The notes beneath the pieces were generated by a model. The model saw nothing but the letters and a program-made list of their open reading frames with translations, made no database searches and had not been told where the DNA came from. Shown in pieces: positions 23,787-32,502 of a DNA stretch of 64,000 bases (position 1 is the first letter of the stretch; each line of letters begins with the position of its first letter). This DNA is from CAG-390 sp964522215 (lineage in GTDB: Bacteria > Bacillota > Clostridia > Oscillospirales > CAG-272): contig CAZFVR010000005.1 of assembly GCA_964522215.1 (NCBI GenBank), forward strand, positions 1-64,000, in the 5' to 3' direction. A program made the translations under genes and the position numbers.

Positions 23787-26700
23787 TCAATCGTTTACAT
23801 CAAAGTAAACTGTATTGCCGGACCCAACCTTTACACCGCCGTTTGCGGCAAGCCTGTAGGTGGTACCGTCAAGCGTTACATTGACGTCAAAGTAGTTGTA
23901 GTTAAGGATAAAGAATGTGCCGTCCTCGTATACCACTTTGACGATGTTGCCGCCGTCCTCGGTATACTTGGTGTAGGTGTAACCCTCGTCTTCCTTGGGT
24001 TGTGTTGTAACAGTGGTGCTGCTCGATGTGCTGCCGTCAACGGAGGGAAGCTCGGGGATCTTTTCCACTATCTCGGATGCCACGGCGTAGCACTGAGCTA
24101 CAATATCAAGTGAGCCAAGGAAGAGTGCCTCGACCTCTGCGGCATACTTTGCAGACTCCTCATTGGAGTTCTTAACGTCTGCCTTGAAGTCGTCGGAGTA
24201 CTGAGGATCGTTCATGAACACCTCAGCCGCGTATGCTGCGTTATCTGCTGCGTTCTTTGCGGACTGTCTCTGGTTGGCTATCTTCTTGATGATGCTGTTG
24301 ATGGTGTTGACCTGACCGGAGGTCTTACGCAGGGCTGTGCTCTGCGCGGTAGTGGCGTTCCTGTAGTTGGTGGATGCCTGGTTCTTGGCGGCCTTGGCGG
24401 CGTCATCTGCCTCCTTAGCGGTCAGGTACTCGGCATCTGCCGCATCAAAGATCACCTTATCGGCATCGTATGCGGCCTTATCGGGGCTGTTGTCGATATC
24501 AGCCTGAGCCTTAGCTACAGCCTCAAGTCTCGAATTTACCTTTACGATCTGTGAGCCGTAGTTGTAAACTGCGGTGTAGAGCTTGGAATCCTCTGCCTTG
24601 AGAGCGGTAAGCACGGCCGTTGCTGCCGCGGCATCGTTGTTATCAACATATGCTTTGATGTAATCAGCAGCAAGCTTTTTGCCGTTATCTGTTGTAACCG
24701 CAATAGCTGCATCATAGTTTGCTGTGTAGGTATCAAGCTTTGCCTTATCGGAATCGTAGTTCTTCTGGGCATTCTCAAGAGCGGTGATGAGCTTGATGTG
24801 ATCCGCATGCTTTTTGAGCTGTGTATCAGCTGCGGTGCGAACTGCAAGCTTTTCGGAAAGTACCAGCGCTGTTGCCTTAGCGGCCTCGGTGGTGCTGTCC
24901 ACAAGTGCGGAGTAGGTATCGATATCGGCAGTTGCCTGCTTGTAATCGCTTACATACTGCTTTACATAATCAAGCTGATCATACAGACCGCGGTCTACGC
25001 GTCCTGTTGCAACATCGATAACGTTGCCTGTGCCCTCGTAGCTCTTCCTGATAGAGTCAAGTGCGTTCTTTGTGGTCTCAACTGCGTAGATACGACCGTT
25101 AAGGGCCTTTTGACGAAGCTCCTCTTCAAGCTTCTTTGCTGCGGCCTCTGCCTCTGCCTTTGCGGCATCCTCAAGAGCCTTAAGGTCTGCCTCGATCTCG
25201 TCGGCATCGGGTACACGCTCGCCGATAAGGAACTCATGGTCCACTATCTTGAGCAGCTGCAGGTCGCGGGTAAGCTCATTGAGCTTGGTGTAGTACTTGA
25301 TGATGTCATCCTTAAGGATGTCATAACGCACCGAGTAGTACTGGCTGAGCTGACGGTCATCCTTAAGCTTTTCGTAGTTCTGATAGCAGATGGTAAAGCT
25401 GAGGGATGCGCCGTTTTCGATAGCCTTAAGGAAGCTGTAGCCTATGTTACCCTCCATGTTGATAGGCGAGCCGGCCATCTGAACGTAGCTGTGAAGCACG
25501 ACTCCGATGAAGGGTACCGCATTGCTGGAGCGGTTGTAGCGGCTGGAATCCAGCGGTACATTAAGAATGTAATCAACATACTTCCATGTAAAGGCGTTGG
25601 AGCCGTCGGTCATGACCTCGCTGAAGTCGGAATCCAGACTCTTGAAGATATCGGTGGTGAAGCCCTGCGAGTCATCGCGGTTATAAGGCTCATCCTCGTC
25701 AAAGTCAGAGTTAAGATCGGTACCGAGCGTTGCCACCGAGATACCGCTCTTGTATCCCTCGGGATAGTACTTGAGCAGATTTTCGGAGAGCTTGGAGTAG
25801 AAGTGGTTGAAGTATGCGGGGGAGATAGCCAGCTCAAAGCGGCCTATGTAGGTCTGCTGTGTTGCGCTGTAGTATCTCTTTGAGGTGTACTGGTCGTTGA
25901 TGGTCCTTGCGGCGTGCTTTTTAAGGGAAAGTCCGTCAAACAAAGAATCCATGCTGGCGCGAGCGTAAACGAAATCAAAGTCCGGGAAGATGCCGAAATT
26001 CTTTTCGTTTGCATACGCCAAAAGATCCTCGTAGCCGTCCTTACCGCCGACCGCTTTTTCCCAATCCAGTTTGTACGGCATGCTGCTGTACATACCGCCG
26101 TTGGCGTAGCCGGTCAGCCTGAACTTGATGTTTCCAACGCCGTTCTCCGAGAGCTCATCATAGATCGTCTTGATGTTATCAAAGGTGGTCAGAGGAGTCA
26201 TTACGTTGACCGGGATGGAGAGTATCTTCTCAACCGTCTCAAGTGCGCCGAATGTTTGCAGGTAGAGCGGGATATCGTCGGAGATATCATCCTTTGTGAG
26301 CTGGGTGAGGTCGCCCTTGGCTACAAGATAATCGCGATATGCGTCTGCCATGCCCATCCATGTGGCGGCATAGTAATCATCAATGCCCTTTTCCTTGGCG
26401 ATCGCCTCGTCCGTCAGCATTATGTAACGGATCTTGTAGTTACCCACGAACTTACGGGAGGAAACGACCGTCCAGTTGGCGTTAGAGCCGACCGAGATGA
26501 TGTTTGCCAGGTTCATGGTGTCGCGGGGACGCGGATAGAACTGCATCTCCACCGAGTTATACTTGTGGGTGTTGCTGGAGTGGTTTGTAACGATGGTGGC
26601 CAGCGAGTCGCCCTCCTCGATTATGGCAAGGAAGCCGCGGTCCTCGTTATAGGTAGTTGTAATGTCCTCGTATACGGCGGGGGTGAGTTCCTTTCCGTCC

Positions 26701-28178
26701 GCATCAAGCTCCGCCTCTGAAACGAGCACTGTATCGGTGCGCTTTTCGTGAGTGTTGGAGACGATACCGAAGACGGGGTATCTGATGACCTCCTGGTGGC
26801 CGCCGGATACGGTATGGTAGGCATAGTCCTGACCATAGACCTTACCGTTGATGATGGTTGCGCCCTTATCGCTAAGCTCTTCATGACGGAAGAGTGAGCC
26901 TGCGCCATCCGGGAAGAAGTTGTAACCGGTAAATGTATCGGTCTTATCCTTAAGATAGTAGTTAGCACCGGCACCCATGTAGGGCAGAACGCTGATGTAG
27001 GTGAGCTGGTAAAGAGACTCGGTAAAGCGGAGACCGTTTACGGGAACTCTTACTGTGACACCCCACTGATCGAGAGTGTACTCAAGCGCCAGCTTGAAGA
27101 GTGCGGGGGATTTTTCGCTCTGGTTCTCATAACCGGCATCTGCGTGGTCCTGGTCAAGGTTTTCAAATGTGTACTGAGGCACATAGGTCTTGATGATGGA
27201 CTCAACATACATGGTCTCGGTAAGAGTGGCATCAGGCGAGAAGATGTAGATGGCGTGCTCCTTGGTGATAGGATAGAGCAGCATCATCTCCTGCTTGAGG
27301 GTCTCGGTAGGAGCCTCACTCAGGTTCTTGCGGTTGTAGTTGGAACGAAGCTTGTTAAAGAGGAACCATGTCTGGTTACCGGTATCGGTAACGAGCTTTG
27401 TCCAAAGAGCCTCGTTGTAGTAGTCACGCCAGTTGGCCTCGCTGAGGAAGATAGGACCATCCAGCTTTTCACCGGTATCCTTGGCGTACCATTCACCATC
27501 GCGAGCCATGCAGAGGTTGGTGTTGATACCAACGGTAGAGGTGGTATCGCCATCGGCAATATTCTGCTTTGCCTTTTCAACGAGCGTGCGTGTTTCGGCA
27601 TTGATCTCCTCTGCAAAGACATCGAAAATGTTATTTTCAAGTCTCTCAAGGAGTATCTGCTTCGGCACCAGCATACGGTTTTCTTCACGACCTATCGTGT
27701 ACTCAACACGTATACCGTTTTTGATGTTTTTAAATTTGATCTGTCCGCGCTGGGCTGCCTCGGTAAAGCTGTACATATACTTCTCGGTATCGTTATCGGT
27801 GTACTTGATAACGACCTGGGAGAGCAGCTGCTTCTTTATCGATTCCGAGCCGGAGCTGTAAACATCGTAGGGGTTGGAAAAGAGTATCTGGCCGCTTGCA
27901 ATATTCTTGGTCGCGACCTCTCCGGTGAATTTATCCACCCAGAGCTGATAACCGTCCTTTTCATACATGAGCTCCATCTCCGCGAGCTTTTCCTCGGGAT
28001 TGTTAAACTCAGTTGTGAGATATTTTGCGAGGGTAGCCTCGTAATCTATCTCTTCGGTTTCCTTCTTGGTCTGTTCATCGATCTCATAAACGGGGGTAAT
28101 CTTTTTTGCGGATATACCTATCGTCATCGTACCGAGCAGCATCAGAACAGTCAAGAGTGCCGCTATAAATCTTTTCAT
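23787..28178 (-). CDS. Large secreted DUF5696 protein
   Basis: This 1463-aa protein starts with a signal peptide (about 1-24, ending GISAKK). The part up to about residue 600 is beta-rich. Residues of about 650-970 look like an alpha/beta barrel: NIKFRLTGYANGG, FPDFDFVYARASMD near 734, GTDLNSDFDEDEP near 821, and VPFIGVVLHSYVQMAGSPIN. Such a plan is seen in glycoside hydrolases, with the Asp residues of FPDFDF and GTDLNSD as candidate catalytic groups, but DUF5696 has no proven activity. About 1000-1380 is Ala/Lys/Asp-rich coiled coil. The C-terminus is a small beta domain, EDEGYTYTKYTEDGGNIVKV. It is placed between the two permease pairs and probably acts outside the membrane on the transported glycan. 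Confidence 0.8.
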   Translation of the reverse strand: MKRFIAALLTVLMLLGTMTIGISAKKITPVYEIDEQTKKETEEIDYEATLAKYLTTEFNNPEEKLAEMELMYEKDGYQLWVDKFTGEVATKNIASGQILFSNPYDVYSSGSESIKKQLLSQVVIKYTDNDTEKYMYSFTEAAQRGQIKFKNIKNGIRVEYTIGREENRMLVPKQILLERLENNIFDVFAEEINAETRTLVEKAKQNIADGDTTSTVGINTNLCMARDGEWYAKDTGEKLDGPIFLSEANWRDYYNEALWTKLVTDTGNQTWFLFNKLRSNYNRKNLSEAPTETLKQEMMLLYPITKEHAIYIFSPDATLTETMYVESIIKTYVPQYTFENLDQDHADAGYENQSEKSPALFKLALEYTLDQWGVTVRVPVNGLRFTESLYQLTYISVLPYMGAGANYYLKDKTDTFTGYNFFPDGAGSLFRHEELSDKGATIINGKVYGQDYAYHTVSGGHQEVIRYPVFGIVSNTHEKRTDTVLVSEAELDADGKELTPAVYEDITTTYNEDRGFLAIIEEGDSLATIVTNHSSNTHKYNSVEMQFYPRPRDTMNLANIISVGSNANWTVVSSRKFVGNYKIRYIMLTDEAIAKEKGIDDYYAATWMGMADAYRDYLVAKGDLTQLTKDDISDDIPLYLQTFGALETVEKILSIPVNVMTPLTTFDNIKTIYDELSENGVGNIKFRLTGYANGGMYSSMPYKLDWEKAVGGKDGYEDLLAYANEKNFGIFPDFDFVYARASMDSLFDGLSLKKHAARTINDQYTSKRYYSATQQTYIGRFELAISPAYFNHFYSKLSENLLKYYPEGYKSGISVATLGTDLNSDFDEDEPYNRDDSQGFTTDIFKSLDSDFSEVMTDGSNAFTWKYVDYILNVPLDSSRYNRSSNAVPFIGVVLHSYVQMAGSPINMEGNIGYSFLKAIENGASLSFTICYQNYEKLKDDRQLSQYYSVRYDILKDDIIKYYTKLNELTRDLQLLKIVDHEFLIGERVPDADEIEADLKALEDAAKAEAEAAAKKLEEELRQKALNGRIYAVETTKNALDSIRKSYEGTGNVIDVATGRVDRGLYDQLDYVKQYVSDYKQATADIDTYSALVDSTTEAAKATALVLSEKLAVRTAADTQLKKHADHIKLITALENAQKNYDSDKAKLDTYTANYDAAIAVTTDNGKKLAADYIKAYVDNNDAAAATAVLTALKAEDSKLYTAVYNYGSQIVKVNSRLEAVAKAQADIDNSPDKAAYDADKVIFDAADAEYLTAKEADDAAKAAKNQASTNYRNATTAQSTALRKTSGQVNTINSIIKKIANQRQSAKNAADNAAYAAEVFMNDPQYSDDFKADVKNSNEESAKYAAEVEALFLGSLDIVAQCYAVASEIVEKIPELPSVDGSTSSSTTVTTQPKEDEGYTYTKYTEDGGNIVKVVYEDGTFFILNYNYFDVNVTLDGTTYRLAANGGVKVGSGNTVYFDVND

Positions 28179-28328
28179 ATTTTATTTACCATGCCTTTCT
28201 TGGCTATTTGTGCCGGGAGCCGACCGCAGCCTTGTTTTTTTGTTTTGTTCGTTGCTTGACCTATGTTGTCGTCCGGGTCAAGCGCTGTAGCGAATACTAA
28301 ACACAGCACGTGTCTGCCCCCTTCCCTG

Positions 28329-30473
28329 TTACATACGGTAGTTGATCTCGGTGATGATATTTGAAATGAAGGTTACTATCTTTCCGAGCAGTGTGGTAAA
28401 GAGGATACCAATAAACATGATGACCGCCATACCAACTATCGTGCTTATCGAGATAATGAAGTTCTTTCCGAGTGCGTAATCGTGTGTTACCATCATTCCG
28501 CAGAAGATGAGCAGTCCGCACCAGAGGAATGCCACTGTCTCCACAAAGGAAACAAGGTCAAGCTCGGCGGCGGTTGCAAAGTTGGAGTAGATGGTTGCCG
28601 GGATGATCATAAGTATCAGCGGCAGCAGCGAATAGCAGCATGCGACGAAGATATCCTTAAAGCTGCCCTCGCCGTCAAACAGTGTGGTAAGACACCAGTT
28701 TGCAACGACCCACAGCATAAGGGGTACTACAACGCTGATAGCTTGTGATACGATGGTGGTGTAGTTGCCGCGCGGGTTTACAAGATATCCGGAGCCGATA
28801 GCCTGATAGAAGAATGCAACTATCGTTACCGCCAGATAGACCAGCGCTGCGCGGAGCGAACCGCGTTTTTCATGCTTAAGATCCCAGAATCCGTCAAACG
28901 GATGGAAGATCAGGTGGAAGCCGTAGAGCAGCTCCTCACCAAAGGTGCGCTTACCGCCTGCGGTAGCCGCACGCTTGTTGACCTTGCCCGCGTACCTAAA
29001 GAAGATGACCACTGCGGCTATGATGATGCCGGCAATGAGCGGAATGAGCAGAACATACTTTGAGATCCACTCTTTACGTATCTCCTTGTAAGCATCCGAC
29101 CAGTTTTCGGTATCGTATGCAGCCTCGAAGTACTTAAGCGCCTCGTCATAGTTACCGTTTCTCGAATACGCCTGGCCAATGCCGATGTAAGCGGTATCAA
29201 AGTTTGAGTTGCGCTTAAGGATCTCGGTCCAGTCGTCGATGGCGCGGTCGAACTGACGCTCGTTTTGGTTCTTCAGCGCGTTGATGAGTATGTCGCCGTA
29301 CTCGGTACGCTGGAAGACGGTAAAGGATTTTTGAGTTTTATCAAGCAGCAGCATGGTTCCGTCGCTCTTGTAAACGACAGCTGCCAGCTTTGACATGTTA
29401 CCAAGCTGTGTGCCCTCATCGCCGAATGCAAAGAGCAGGTTACCGTTAAAGTCATAGGTAAACACCTTACTTCTCTTCTCGTCGATGATCGACCATGTCT
29501 TTTCGGGTCCGACGGCAACGTCGGTGACCTTGGAGGGACCGGTCTTTGATCCGTCGGTGTTGGAGGTACCAACATCAACTTCACCGGACGGCGGGTAGAA
29601 GCCGTTACGCTTCATGACCTCGTCACCCGAGTTATTGAGCAGCTTTACAGGCGCGTAGTCGCCGCTTTTGGACTTTGACTTGATGGCGTTCTGCTGCTTT
29701 TTGGAGTCAAGCGAGGAGGTGGTAACATAGATGAGCTTATCGCGGATGGCGATATTATTATATTCGGTAGGAATATACTGCTCGGTCTGTGCACGTGCGG
29801 CATCGGACATGATCTTTCTCCACACCTTATCCCATGCGGAGATAGCTACCTTTTGCGCGCCTATGATGCATATGAACTCACCGGTATCCGACATAACGAT
29901 AATGCCCTGATAGGTGGTGGAGGATACGACATAAAGGCGGTTGTAATCGTCAACGGCAACGGCAACGGGCTTATATACCGAGTCATCCTCGAGTATCTCA
30001 TCCTCAGGCTCGGGGATGATGGCGAGGAAGTTGCCCTGACGGTCAAAGGTGACTATACGGTTAGCGTCGGTATCGCAAACAAAGATCCTATCCTTGGTCA
30101 CGAACACGCCGGAGGGGTTGGTGAAAACGTCCGGCACGCCCTGCTCGTTGGTGAACTTTTCAATGATGAAGTTCAGCTTGTAGTATCTGTCAAGTACTAC
30201 TATGCGGTTGTTTGCGGCATCGGCGATATAGATGTTATCCTGATCGTCCACAAACAGGTCGCGGGGGTCGTCAAGGCCCTTTTTGGCGTCGAGTCCGATA
30301 TATGCGGAGTCAACTGTCATAACGGGGGTGTAGGCATCCGGCGAATAGAGCGGGAAGCCCGAGGCGGAGTAGGTGTAGGTCTGGTAGGACTTTACCGCTC
30401 CGGCCGGCACTGCAAGCAGTGTCAGCAACGCGCAAAGGAGAGCCGCGACCGATATTATTCTTGATCTTTTCAT
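28329..30473 (-). CDS. NHL-repeat/TPR/Yip1 membrane protein
   Basis: This 714-aa protein has a signal peptide (1-26) and a beta-propeller of NHL repeats, for example GLDDPRDLFVDDQDNIYIAD, then NPSGVFVTKDRIFVCDTDAN. A short TPR-like pair follows (NFDTAYIGIGQAYSRNGNYD and onward, about 435-470). One membrane helix and a C-terminal Yip1 domain of five helices (from about 535) complete it. The propeller would face outwards and could sense or hold the substrate or a partner. It lies 14 nt after the first permease pair. The 150 bp between it and the DUF5696 gene hold no recognisable gene. Confidence 0.82.
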   Translation of the reverse strand: MKRSRIISVAALLCALLTLLAVPAGAVKSYQTYTYSASGFPLYSPDAYTPVMTVDSAYIGLDAKKGLDDPRDLFVDDQDNIYIADAANNRIVVLDRYYKLNFIIEKFTNEQGVPDVFTNPSGVFVTKDRIFVCDTDANRIVTFDRQGNFLAIIPEPEDEILEDDSVYKPVAVAVDDYNRLYVVSSTTYQGIIVMSDTGEFICIIGAQKVAISAWDKVWRKIMSDAARAQTEQYIPTEYNNIAIRDKLIYVTTSSLDSKKQQNAIKSKSKSGDYAPVKLLNNSGDEVMKRNGFYPPSGEVDVGTSNTDGSKTGPSKVTDVAVGPEKTWSIIDEKRSKVFTYDFNGNLLFAFGDEGTQLGNMSKLAAVVYKSDGTMLLLDKTQKSFTVFQRTEYGDILINALKNQNERQFDRAIDDWTEILKRNSNFDTAYIGIGQAYSRNGNYDEALKYFEAAYDTENWSDAYKEIRKEWISKYVLLIPLIAGIIIAAVVIFFRYAGKVNKRAATAGGKRTFGEELLYGFHLIFHPFDGFWDLKHEKRGSLRAALVYLAVTIVAFFYQAIGSGYLVNPRGNYTTIVSQAISVVVPLMLWVVANWCLTTLFDGEGSFKDIFVACCYSLLPLILMIIPATIYSNFATAAELDLVSFVETVAFLWCGLLIFCGMMVTHDYALGKNFIISISTIVGMAVIMFIGILFTTLLGKIVTFISNIITEINYRM

Positions 30474-30487
30474 TGTTCGGCCTCCCT

Positions 30488-31360
30488 TTAGTCTTTCATA
30501 CCGCTCGAACCCATCGTTTCAATGATGTTCGACTGCGTGATAACGAATACCAAGATAGGTACTATCATCATAACAACGGTAGCGGCGGCGCTGGCACCGG
30601 CACGCTTGATACCGCCCGCGGTGATCTGACCTATGGCGTAGTTGAAGGATTTGAGCTGCTCGGAGTGGATGTAGATGGAGGAGCCTGCGTTCCACAGATC
30701 CTGGAAGCAGTAAACGATAAGCGTCAGCCACGCGGGCTTTACCATCGGCATAGCTATCAACCAGAAGGAACGGAACTCGCCCGCGCCATCAAGTCTTGCA
30801 GACTCAAGCACCGAGTTGTTTACGTGGGTATCCATGAACTGCTTCATGAGGTAGAGACCCAGGGTGGAGCCCCATGCGGGGATTATCTTTGCCCAGTAGG
30901 TATCGATCATACCGAGGATACTCATCGTAAGGAAGTTTGTAACTGCCGTTACTGTCTTGTGGAACATCAGAGAGGTTCTTACCGACTTAAACATGAACTT
31001 GCCGCCGGGGAACTTTATCTTTGCCATTGCGTATGCGGCAAGAGATGCAAAGAAGAGGTTACCGAGCGTTCCGACCACCGAGGTGAACACGGTGTTGAAT
31101 ATGTAACGGGAGAAGGGTACCCAAGAGTCGTTCATAAGTGTGAACAGATCCTTGTAGTTAGAGACCGTCGGCTTTATAACTATGAACTTGGGCGGGAACA
31201 TCCAAAGCTCGTCAAGAGGCTTGAAGGACTGGATGATCACGTAGTACATAGGCAGGAACATGAATATGCCGAGGATCGTAAGCATCAAAGTGATTCCAAA
31301 GTCGCCGCCCACCGAGCGGTTGAGGACAACTTTATGTTTTCTTGTTCTAAGTCTTGCCAT
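30488..31360 (-). CDS. Carbohydrate ABC transporter permease (MalG type), first pair
   Basis: This 290-aa protein is of normal length for the family. It has six helices and the EAA loop LESARLDGAGEFRSFWLIAMP. It starts one base after the stop of the MalF-type gene. The C-terminus is cytoplasmic and ends MGSSGMKD. It forms one pore with its upstream partner. Confidence 0.92.
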   Translation of the reverse strand: MARLRTRKHKVVLNRSVGGDFGITLMLTILGIFMFLPMYYVIIQSFKPLDELWMFPPKFIVIKPTVSNYKDLFTLMNDSWVPFSRYIFNTVFTSVVGTLGNLFFASLAAYAMAKIKFPGGKFMFKSVRTSLMFHKTVTAVTNFLTMSILGMIDTYWAKIIPAWGSTLGLYLMKQFMDTHVNNSVLESARLDGAGEFRSFWLIAMPMVKPAWLTLIVYCFQDLWNAGSSIYIHSEQLKSFNYAIGQITAGGIKRAGASAAATVVMMIVPILVFVITQSNIIETMGSSGMKD

Positions 31361-31361
31361 A

Positions 31362-32327
31362 TTACTGTCCTACCTTTGAGATCATTTTTTTGACCAGTGC
31401 GTTGGATCCTATCATAATAATAAACAGGATAACGGCTATCGCCGACGAATATCCGGTCTCAAAACGCGAGCCGCCGTAGTCGTTTAGATGGTGAACTATC
31501 GTCCACGCGCAATAGTCTGTTGAGGGGTTACCGCAAAGTGCATCAACAACGCCACCAAAACCAAAGGAGTTGGTGATAGCCATGATAGCACCAAACATCA
31601 GCTGCGGCTTCATGGACGGGAGGGTAACATACCAAAGCTCCTGCCAACGGTTGCGGATGCCATCCACCGCCGCTGCCTCGTAGAGCGAGTGGTCAACACC
31701 CTGAAGACCTGCTATAAAGGACAGGAAGGATGTACCAAGGGATGTCCAAAGTGCAACCACTATACAAAGCGGCATGATGTACTTTTTGTCTTCGAAGAAC
31801 TGTATCGCCTCCGTCGTGATACCGAGCTCAAGCAGTACCGCGTTGGCCCAACCATAGGAGTCGCCCGAGAAAAGGGTACCCCAAATAAGATAGACCTGAC
31901 CGGAGATAGAGGGTGCGTAGAATATAAGGGTAACGACAGCACGGATCTTGGGGGACAGCTCGTTGATGAACCATGCAACGAGCAGCGACATAAGATAGGA
32001 TGCCGGACCGACTATTACCGCGAAGATGAAGGTATTCTTACATGCAGTAAGGAAGATATCATCATCGAGGAAAAGCCTGATGTAGTTATCCAGAAATACG
32101 AAGTTGGGCATCTGCAGGATGTTAAAGTCAGTAAAGCTGACTACTACCGATAGCAGGACCGGCACAACGGTGAAGAGAACGAAGACGATCATAAAGGGAG
32201 CGATCATTACATACGCCGCCCAGTTGCGCTTCATTTCCTTCCATGTCCATGCTGCACGGCTGATATCATTTTTGGCAACAGCCTTTTTCGGTGCTTCTTT
32301 TGCAGTCTGCGCTGTTTGCTGAGACAT
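31362..32327 (-). CDS. Carbohydrate ABC transporter permease (MalF type), first pair
   Basis: This 321-aa protein has six helices and the EAA loop SLYEAAAVDGIRNRWQELWYV. The N-terminus is Ala/Lys-rich and cytoplasmic. It follows the solute-binding protein gene by 175 bp, a stretch with GC-rich hairpins that could adjust the ratio of binding protein to permease. No ATPase gene is in the operon, so a shared MsmK/UgpC-type ATPase elsewhere is expected. Confidence 0.92.
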   Translation of the reverse strand: MSQQTAQTAKEAPKKAVAKNDISRAAWTWKEMKRNWAAYVMIAPFMIVFVLFTVVPVLLSVVVSFTDFNILQMPNFVFLDNYIRLFLDDDIFLTACKNTFIFAVIVGPASYLMSLLVAWFINELSPKIRAVVTLIFYAPSISGQVYLIWGTLFSGDSYGWANAVLLELGITTEAIQFFEDKKYIMPLCIVVALWTSLGTSFLSFIAGLQGVDHSLYEAAAVDGIRNRWQELWYVTLPSMKPQLMFGAIMAITNSFGFGGVVDALCGNPSTDYCAWTIVHHLNDYGGSRFETGYSSAIAVILFIIMIGSNALVKKMISKVGQ

Positions 32328-32502
32328 GTGCTTTTTCTCCTTATCAAGATTTTTCTTGACCGATCATCGGATCTGCCCGCCGGGCACTCACGCGCTCCGC
32401 GCTCGCTGTGCATCAAAGCACACAGGTAACACTCGGCGTGACCCGCGGCAGGGCAGCCCCGTGATCGGCTATGGGAATTTTGTCGTTTTCGGATACGATC
32501 CC

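Noticed and set aside
24798..28259. Long plus-strand frames opposite the DUF5696 gene
   Set aside because: They are antisense shadows; signal peptide, domains and operon order support the minus strand only.
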